Positions 57,365-64,000 of a stretch of 64,000 nt of DNA are shown one piece after another; within the stretch, counting starts at the first letter, position 1, and each line of letters begins with the position of its first letter. The notes under the pieces were generated by a model, which did no database searches, had not been told where the DNA came from, and saw only the letters and a list, made by a program, of their open reading frames with translations. A program made the position numbers and the translations under genes. The DNA is from Chrysoporthe austroafricana (Eukaryota; Ascomycota; Sordariomycetes; Diaporthales; Cryphonectriaceae), in NCBI GenBank assembly GCA_001051155.2, contig JYIP02000006.1, positions 2,976,001 to 3,040,000 on the forward strand, given 5' to 3'.

Positions 57365-60300
57365 CTATTCTACCACCCACCCCGTGCCTGCAACACGTCT
57401 CTGCGTGATCTTCCTCGCGGGCAGCGGCCATCCCATACTTCCCGTGCCCTCCGCCCGCAAGTACGGCACAACCCAGACCTCCCTCACCTTTCCGCCCTCG
57501 CTAGTCTTGACCTCTTTGATCGGCTTCCCATAGCTAATTAATGGCGTCCCCTTCGCTAACGCCGCGATTTGCCCACCCGTGATGTCCGTCAGCGCGTGCA
57601 TCCTTGTCTTGGGCTTCCTCTCCCCCTGCGCACCGCCGGCCTGGCCTCGCTGCAGGTAAGCATAGACAATGTAATCGGGACACTCGCCGGGACTGAGGTG
57701 CGCTAGAGGTGACGAGGGATGGATGTACACGGCGCGCTCGCTGGGGTCGGCGGTAGAGGGCACGTCGAGCGGGGTGAGGGGGAGATACGGCACGTCGATT
57801 GCGCGCCGTGGCTTGCGGTGTCCTGTCTCGAGGGGTGTCGGCGCTTTGTCGGCGCGGATAGCGACCTGGTCGATGAAGCCTGCCGCCACCATCTGCTTCA
57901 GGGCAGTGACTTGCTTCTGTGTGGGGCGGTCGAGTTTCTCTTGGTAGCTGAGGCTGGCGAAGGAGGGGATGTGTGTGCGGAGCAGCTCCGTGAGCTGTTG
58001 CCGGAGCTGTTGGGTCTCCTTGAGGGTTTTGTAGCGGACGAAATGTGACTCGCACCATGCCTCAGTAGGCTCGTGAGCAAACTCGCCAACGACCTGTAAC
58101 AACTTCATCGCGTCGGACTTGTCGTCGAGGGAGCAGAAGTTTTTGTGCACCGCGTTGTAAGCGCGCCTCACATTGGCCTGGCGGTCTTCGGCAATGACGT
58201 CCGCTGTTGTGCGAATGGCTTCCTCATCATCCTCGTCTTCTCTTGCAGCCAGTTGCGGTATTGCCTGTGACTCCTGCAAAAAGACCTCGGCGGACGAGAG
58301 ACCAGAGACCAAGGTAATTGTGTATGGAAGGCAGTCGTGCAAATGGCCCACAAGGAGGATACGGGCAAAGCGCGGAGAGAGAGGAAAGATCGACATGGTT
58401 TTCCCAAAGCTTGTCACCTGTCCGCCTTCCTTGATAGCTGACAGATATGTTAATAGTCTCTCTGCCTTGACGAGGCTCTGCCTGTCTGGTGGTGTTGGAA
58501 ACGGGAAGTTGATCACATGCTGCAGGTTCATGGCCTTGAGTTGCAGGACCACGCCCTCAATGGGCATTCGGAGCAGCTCTGGATCAGAGAACTCCTGAAA
58601 GTCTCTCTCGTAGACCGCCGATGAGTAGAGCCGGTAGCAGTGGCCAGGCCCTGTCCGACCTGCACGACCAGATCTCTGACTTGCACTAGCTTTGCTGATC
58701 CAGCCAACCTCGAAGCTTTGCACGCCATTAAGACGATTGTACTTCCTCTCTTTCGACCGACCACAGTCAAATACATATCGGATGCCCGGAATGGTAAGAC
58801 TCGTCTCGGCGACGTTAGTGGCCAGAACGACGAGGCGGGATCCTTCCGGTGGCGTCTCGAAGACACGCATCTGCTCCTTGGTTGGTAGAAGTGAATAGAG
58901 TGGTAGAATGTGCAAGCGAGATGGCCCATTTCCGGTCTCCCCCTCCTCTTCGGGGATTTCAAACTCGGCCTCGTCGTCCTCTTCCTCGTCGCCGGACACG
59001 TCTTCATCGTAATCATCGGCAACACCATCGTCCACATCGCCAAAATCGATGTCCTCTGCCTCCACAGGTGCTTCGCTGGCTGGAATCCTGACCTTGACGC
59101 TATTTCGAGAATCCATGCCCATGAAGGTCTTTTTAAGTTTCTTGCTCAGCTGCACGATCTCATTCTGGCCTGTCATGAAGACGAGAATCCCGCCCGGCGG
59201 AAGTTTCCTGTGCCCTCGACTGATCTTCTTGAATGCTTCTTCAACATAGTCGTGGTGAGTCCTCCTCGAGAAGTGAACTGTGACTGGATACTGCCGTCCC
59301 TCCACTTCCAACACAGGCGGTGGTGTCTTGAATAGTCTCGGGTTCTGCGTCATGTCCTCGATCCGTAGAGTAGCCGACATGATGATGAGTTTCAGGGGTC
59401 TTGTGCTCGGATTCTCTGCCGCCAAGTCACTTCGCAATTTGACCACTCGACTTAGCATGCCGACGAGGATGTCTGTATTGACGCTCCTCTCATGGGCCTC
59501 ATCCACGATGATGGCGGAGTACTTCTTCAAGGTAATATCTTGTGCAACCTCTCGGAGCAACACACCGTCTGTCATGAACTTGACAGCAGTGTCAGGGTTC
59601 ACCGTCCCCTCGAACCGAATTTGGTATGCTACCTTGCTGGCATTGTCGCCGAGTTCTTGGGCCACTCGTTTCGACATACTTACAGCAGCGACCCTCCGAG
59701 GTTGAGTGATGCCAATCATGCCAGGTGTCGGTGCGGTGGAAGATCCATATCCCGCCTCGAAGAGGAATTGTGGCACCTGCGTGGTTTTGCCAGATCCCGT
59801 GGCACCACACACAACCACAATGTCGTTGTTGTGTATAGCCTCCATGATCCTTTGCTCCTCAGCTACGACGGGTAGCTTCAAGCGCGCTTCCTGAATGTCG
59901 TCAGGTCGTGTGACATTGACGCTGTGAGCTTTCCTATCTGTGTCCTTCGTTGGCTGCAATTCGAGAGGGAGGGGATCCTGCTCGAGAGGGCGTGGGTTGA
60001 AATTCGCGGGTCTCGGTATCTGTGGGAGCTGGGGCCCAGCACCCACGGGCTCGTATCCCAGGGCCTCATTTCGTTGCTGATGGGCCCAAGCTTTGAACGC
60101 CGAAGGACGCAGCTGGTTCGTCGACGTCTCATCGTCCAGATTCTCACTTTCCCCATCATCCGATGACGAGTCCCCGTCACTATCGCTGTCGTCGTCAGAA
60201 GCTGACGCATCTTCTTCTGAGCCGGCTTCCGAGCCACTTTCGCTGTCCTCGTTCTTCAATGTCCTTCTTTCTTCATCCGTGTCGGTATTATCTTCATCAG

Positions 60301-61048
60301 CACTGAAACCACCCCACTCGTCCTCAGAACTAATATCGACCTTCATCGACTCCGGCTGAACGAGATTGATTCTGGACTTTACTCCTCCTCTCTTCTGCCG
60401 TTTCGCAAGCTTCGGGCGGCCATCATCGCCAAGCTCAAGAGGCCGCTTGAGGCCGGACCCGATCACTCCCGATATTGAGACACTGTGTGGTGGCTCTTCT
60501 GGTTGTATGTTTTGCTCGAGCCTCTCATCTGACTTTGCTGTCATCGACGATGTAGCTTGTGTCGTCACTCCCTCAACTTCCGAGTCCTCTTCTGACGAGG
60601 ACTCCACTACTTCTCTATGTTCCTTCCGTTCTTCAAACAGAATTTTCTCATTCTCTTCCGTGTCGATGCCGGCCTGTCTCTCCTTCAGCGCACGTGACAA
60701 GGCCTCTCTCTTCGTCTCACGGTTGTGGCCAAGGGCGCGACTGCTAGCAAAAAGACTTGTGTCGATCTGGTTCTCTGCCAGTCTTGCCAACAGCTGGCGA
60801 TTCTCGTCCTTCCTGAGCTTGTTCTCGATGTACTTGTCAAGACGTTTCGCCTTCTTGCCGCTGACCTTGATGCCCTGGTTCTTCAGCTCCTCACGCATCC
60901 GAGCTTTCTGCTCCTCCTTCTCCCGAATGTGCTCTGGCAGGATCTCCTGGGCATTTGAGAGATCTTCCTGTCCATTTTGCTGCCGGCTCTGGTCCCGTGC
61001 CAAGTTCCGATGCTTCTGTTTTCTCTGCCGGGGGACAAACTTGGGCAT
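57365..61048 (-). CDS. DEAH-box RNA helicase, Dhr1/Ecm16 (DHX37) type
   Basis: Intronless 1227-residue protein. In yeast Dhr1 releases U3 snoRNA during small-subunit rRNA maturation in the nucleolus. The long N-terminus starts MPKFVPRQRKQKHRN and has a KVSGKKAKRLDKYIENKLRK segment typical of the DHX37 group, then acidic stretches (ESSSEEDSEVEG and later). Helicase motifs in order: GATGSGKTTQVPQF (about 415), DEAHERSV (about 512), SATLR (about 557), LVVLATNVAETSLTIPGI and QRSGRAGRTGPGHCYRLYS (about 790). HA2 and OB-fold regions follow. Between the RecA lobes is an acidic insert (VDDGVADDYDEDVSGDEEEDDEAEF). Length and motif set fit the family; no defects seen. Confidence 0.95.
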   Translation of the reverse strand: MPKFVPRQRKQKHRNLARDQSRQQNGQEDLSNAQEILPEHIREKEEQKARMREELKNQGIKVSGKKAKRLDKYIENKLRKDENRQLLARLAENQIDTSLFASSRALGHNRETKREALSRALKERQAGIDTEENEKILFEERKEHREVVESSSEEDSEVEGVTTQATSSMTAKSDERLEQNIQPEEPPHSVSISGVIGSGLKRPLELGDDGRPKLAKRQKRGGVKSRINLVQPESMKVDISSEDEWGGFSADEDNTDTDEERRTLKNEDSESGSEAGSEEDASASDDDSDSDGDSSSDDGESENLDDETSTNQLRPSAFKAWAHQQRNEALGYEPVGAGPQLPQIPRPANFNPRPLEQDPLPLELQPTKDTDRKAHSVNVTRPDDIQEARLKLPVVAEEQRIMEAIHNNDIVVVCGATGSGKTTQVPQFLFEAGYGSSTAPTPGMIGITQPRRVAAVSMSKRVAQELGDNASKVAYQIRFEGTVNPDTAVKFMTDGVLLREVAQDITLKKYSAIIVDEAHERSVNTDILVGMLSRVVKLRSDLAAENPSTRPLKLIIMSATLRIEDMTQNPRLFKTPPPVLEVEGRQYPVTVHFSRRTHHDYVEEAFKKISRGHRKLPPGGILVFMTGQNEIVQLSKKLKKTFMGMDSRNSVKVRIPASEAPVEAEDIDFGDVDDGVADDYDEDVSGDEEEDDEAEFEIPEEEGETGNGPSRLHILPLYSLLPTKEQMRVFETPPEGSRLVVLATNVAETSLTIPGIRYVFDCGRSKERKYNRLNGVQSFEVGWISKASASQRSGRAGRTGPGHCYRLYSSAVYERDFQEFSDPELLRMPIEGVVLQLKAMNLQHVINFPFPTPPDRQSLVKAERLLTYLSAIKEGGQVTSFGKTMSIFPLSPRFARILLVGHLHDCLPYTITLVSGLSSAEVFLQESQAIPQLAAREDEDDEEAIRTTADVIAEDRQANVRRAYNAVHKNFCSLDDKSDAMKLLQVVGEFAHEPTEAWCESHFVRYKTLKETQQLRQQLTELLRTHIPSFASLSYQEKLDRPTQKQVTALKQMVAAGFIDQVAIRADKAPTPLETGHRKPRRAIDVPYLPLTPLDVPSTADPSERAVYIHPSSPLAHLSPGECPDYIVYAYLQRGQAGGAQGERKPKTRMHALTDITGGQIAALAKGTPLISYGKPIKEVKTSEGGKVREVWVVPYLRAEGTGSMGWPLPARKITQRRVAGTGWVVE

Positions 61049-61697
61049 GGCGATAATCGAGGCTCCGCGAGCCGAAACAGACTTTTCCGGATGGCTAATC
61101 TCAATTTTCCCACGGCCAGCGAGTGGTACTGCCTCGAGGACTGGTGTTTCCCCGTTGAGCTTGATGGAAGTTTGAGGGCGGCTGCGAAGATGAGGATGAT
61201 AAAGCGCAGTGAGTGAGATGTCGAGACGAACTTTTTAGTGGGGTCCAGGCTATCGATAAGGATTCATACTACAGTAGGAATAAGAAGTTCGCAAAGCGGT
61301 GTCCAACAGGCTGAAAGATGAGCGACTAGAAGGTCAAGATTTTCAGCCCGTGCAGTGGTGAGCAGAATCTTCATCTAAGTCGCTGCAAATATAGGGGTCA
61401 CTTCCTGTGCCTAGAGTATCAGAGAGCGAGAACGCCTTCAAGGTGCTTACCAAGAACGCTGAACGATGCGCCTAAGTACAGCATCCAGCACTAGTGCCGG
61501 CCTGCAGTGGGGCTTCCCAAAAGCAGGGGTCCGCTGTTCACGGGCCTGAGCCGCATTACAACGGCTTTCCAGCATGACTTCACCCCAACTAACTCCAACA
61601 ACTTCCACATAATCGGAACGAGCGCGCCCTACCTCTGACTGTACCTGTTCTAAGCCGGTTGCGCAGCTTGAGGTCTTTTATACCTCAATCATTAAGG
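61049..61697. promoter_or_regulatory. Divergent promoter region
   Basis: Lies between the helicase gene (-) and the proteasome chaperone gene (+). No distinct site assigned. Confidence 0.4.
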
Positions 61698-62205
61698 ATG
61701 GCGACGGGCGACGTCCAAGAGGAGCCGTTCCCAGCTCCGTCCCGACGGGCAAATGGGTTGGTCAACGGCATTCCAACAGATGTCTCGTGCGTCAACTTTG
61801 CCGACAAGATCGTCATCACAATATCTCAGGACGGGCGCCTCGCACAATGGGTATGTATTCATTCTCGGATACCTCTGCAGGGAGAAATAAATAATGACAT
61901 CGCGCCCTCAGGTCCAAGTGCCCCTCTCAGCACCGTCACCCGCTCTCTTGGACATGTCTCTCCCCCGCGCTGAGCTGTCACTCCTACCCTCCGTCCACCT
62001 GGAACCCAAGACCCTCGTCGGCGGTGGAGGCTCCGACAGGGAGACTGTGGGCCAGTTGTACGCCGCCCAGATTGCCAGCCACCTCGCACTGAGAAATCCA
62101 GACGATCGGAGGACATTGGTACTGGGCCTTGGCCTTCGCAAATTCGATTCTGAAAGCCGGGAGGGCTTCTACGACATCATCGAGTTGGTTTTGCAGGCTT
62201 TGTGA
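61698..62205 (+). CDS. Proteasome assembly chaperone 3-like protein
   Basis: Exons 61698-61850 and 61912-62205 (donor GTATGT, acceptor CAG, phase 0) give 148 residues starting MATGDVQEEPFPAPSRR. The pattern NGIPTDVSCVNFADKIVITISQDGRLAQW, followed by SLPRAELSLLPSVH, LLGG-like TLVGGGG and a C-terminal helix with RRTLVLGLGLRKFD, matches the PAC3/PSMG3 family, which helps assemble the alpha-ring of the 20S proteasome. Short length is normal. The identification is by pattern and moderately secure. Convergent with the following gene, about 150 bp between stops. Confidence 0.75.
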
Positions 62206-62358
62206 GAAATCGATTATGGTTCGAACAAGGACAGCTACGACGACTGAGTGTAGCTATCCCTACTTGAAATCAGAAGATCAGATGGGACACAGCTTAGGCG
62301 AGCACGTCGGTGCAGAAGACATACCTTCTCACCAACGCCCAACAGAGTCCGTCAGAAT

Positions 62359-63105
62359 CTATCTCGGTATATTGCCTGCAACAGGAGTTGGATTCGCCGT
62401 GGAGGGGAGCAGAACGCTTTTCAATTCCGAACCATACCATTTCGGCTTGATGGTGAGAGTACCACCAGGCAGACCAATAGCATAGGTGGCTTGCCAGATC
62501 TCGCAAGCTGCCTTGAAGCTGAGAGCAGTGGACAAATCGCGGAAGACAAGGACAAGGCCATCATTGCCAGGATCCATGCGATGCGACCTCAGATGGTGCT
62601 TTTGGATTCCTATGGACACGGTGTTGAGGTTGACTTTCCATTGCCACGGCGACCCCGACTTCAGCGCGAACGATGCAAAAGCAACGGCGAATGGGCCTTC
62701 GGGAAAGGTGATGTATATGATCGTCTGAAACTCATCCGAAGCAACAGCAAACTTCAGCTCGTGAAGTTGAAACCCTGATGGGTAGACTCGAGCCTGGGTA
62801 GGATACGATTGGGCTGGAGGAGCCACAGGCTTAGTCGCCATGGCTTGAAGCGGGATGTAGGGTTGGGTTGGGACAGAAGCCTGGGTAGGATATGGCTGGG
62901 CTGCGGGAGTAACGGGCTTAGCCGCCGTGGCTTGAAACGGGTTGTAAGTTCCAGGTGGGAAAGAAGCCTGGTTGTAATATGGCTGGACCGGAGGAGCCAC
63001 GGGCTTAGTCGCCGCGGCATGAAACGGGTTGTAGAGTTGAGGGTTGAAAGGAGCCTTAAAACCACCGCCGCCCTGGAATGCCTGATAACCGTTAAATGCG
63101 ACCAT
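62359..63105 (-). CDS. Repeat-bearing protein of unknown function
   Basis: 248 residues starting MVAFNGYQAFQGGGGF. Residues 20-100 hold three to four diverged copies of a unit of about 27 residues, roughly YNPFQATAAKPVTPAAQPYPTQAS, with conserved KPV and Q-x-Y-x-x-QA. The C-terminal 140 residues look globular (FQLHELKFAVASDEFQTIIY, PWQWKVNLNTVSIGIQ and others). No known family is recognised. The repeat is visible in DNA at about 62800-63040 as units with GAGGAGCCACGGGCTTAGTCGCC in common; it may vary in number among isolates. Confidence 0.6.
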   Translation of the reverse strand: MVAFNGYQAFQGGGGFKAPFNPQLYNPFHAAATKPVAPPVQPYYNQASFPPGTYNPFQATAAKPVTPAAQPYPTQASVPTQPYIPLQAMATKPVAPPAQSYPTQARVYPSGFQLHELKFAVASDEFQTIIYITFPEGPFAVAFASFALKSGSPWQWKVNLNTVSIGIQKHHLRSHRMDPGNDGLVLVFRDLSTALSFKAACEIWQATYAIGLPGGTLTIKPKWYGSELKSVLLPSTANPTPVAGNIPR

Positions 63106-64000
63106 TATGACGATACGAGGGCTGTATTGGTTTCTATGGGCTTAAGGCGTCCCAGATATCGTCAAGTCCATTGGCAGAGGTTTGAAGGCGAATAAGCATC
63201 AGATGAGAAACGAACTGTGTGCTAGCCCTGCGAGTACCCGAATTCGGGCTGGGAATATAGGTGGAAGAGCCTATTTGTATGCGTGATGGCTCGTTCTCTA
63301 GTCGGGCTTCAACCAATCCAATATTTGAGAATAGCGCGTTCCCTCAATGAGGCAATTACTGCACTTACCATAGCAGATGATGATGCCTTCAGCCAATGGT
63401 ATCCTGAAGGTGACTCACGCGACCGAAACAGCGATCTTAGCCCGTCACTCCCATGCATGATGCTCGAGAAGCAACATGCACTACGGTAGAGCCTCACCAG
63501 TCTCTGTTTACTACAGACACGCTGCCTTGCAGGCTGAACACATCTCTTTCGCGCCGGGCACCGATTTGTGCTGGTTCTCAGTCACTGCGTCCAAAAGCAG
63601 TTTGTTCGTGCCTTGCAACCATGGGCTCTGATCTGGCACAGAAAGAAATAAACCTCAGACGAACCCTCATAGCATCCTCTTCGGCCCTTCCCCTGCGGGC
63701 GCCGGCTCGTAAGCAACGACGGAATGTCGATAGTCCGCGCCAAGAATGAGCAGCATGCAGTGTGGTAGCACAGAAAACTGCATGGCCTTGCTTTTGATCG
63801 CAAAAGCAACCAAACATTCCACTTATGGTATCGCCCGCTCTTGGTGGGATGGCAGAGTGGCATGGCAGCCAGCTGTTCGTTGCATCCAACTTTCGCAGGG
63901 ATTGGCGACGGTTTAATAGCGTCCAGCCTGCCCACAAGGACACAGAGATTCAGCTTCTCCGGGGACTTGCGCACTTGGTCGCGAGCAAGGTCCAATCAAA
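63106..64000. other. Right end of window, no gene recognised
   Basis: Upstream DNA of the repeat-bearing gene. Short open frames on both strands near 63450-63990 lack family marks. A gene truncated by the window edge cannot be excluded. Confidence 0.35.

Noticed and set aside
1..64000. tRNA, rRNA and CRISPR features
   Set aside because: None could be recognised by eye in the intergenic stretches that were looked at; a covariance-model scan would be needed to exclude tRNAs.

Overview
The window is nuclear DNA of a filamentous ascomycete (Pezizomycotina, most likely a Sordariomycete). Genes are split by short introns with GTATGT/GTAAGT-type donors and CTAAC/CTGAC-type branch sites. Protein relatives are fungal: calcineurin A with a Ser-Pro-rich linker, a long-form formate dehydrogenase, HET-domain remains, and a fungal kinase-TPR protein. 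One degraded gene carries nonsense codons of the kind left by repeat-induced point mutation (RIP). There is no sign of a bacterial, plasmid or CRISPR context. The species cannot be named from the sequence alone.

Layout. 0-13.8 kb is a housekeeping block: 3' part of trimethyllysine dioxygenase (+), calcineurin catalytic subunit (+), a cyclase-family protein (-), a PrmC/HemK-type glutamine methyltransferase (+), mitochondrial leucyl-tRNA synthetase (-) and an LAT/MUP1-like amino acid permease (+). 14-31.7 kb is an accessory island: a HET-domain pseudogene, a gene-poor stretch, a small secreted protein, an HNH-domain protein (-), an AT-rich decayed block, a kinase-TPR protein (-), a CorA-like membrane protein (-), a tiny spliced gene (+) and a protein with one intact and one degenerate kinase fold (+). 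32-39.7 kb holds a zinc-less quinone reductase-like enzyme (-), formate dehydrogenase (-) and a class I methyltransferase (-). 39.7-43.6 kb shows no convincing gene. 43.6-63.1 kb returns to conserved genes: a 1770-residue GHKL-ATPase/DUF3684 protein with a C-terminal HELAH motif (-), an MMTAG2-like RS-rich protein (-), Mediator subunit MED6 (+), a small DnaJ-type zinc-finger protein (+), a fungal coiled-coil protein (-), the DEAH helicase Dhr1/DHX37 (-), a PAC3-type proteasome assembly chaperone (+) and a repeat-bearing protein of unknown function (-).

The most interesting part is the island at 14-31.7 kb. There a HET remnant, an HNH protein, a kinase fused to TPR-like repeats, a CorA-like membrane protein and a dual-kinase protein sit together between core genes. 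These are protein types often met in fungal self/non-self recognition or inducible-response loci. That they form one system is inference. A technical oddity is an imperfect 67-bp copy of an exon end, next to an N and poly-G runs, inside an intron of the formate dehydrogenase gene; this looks like an assembly artefact.
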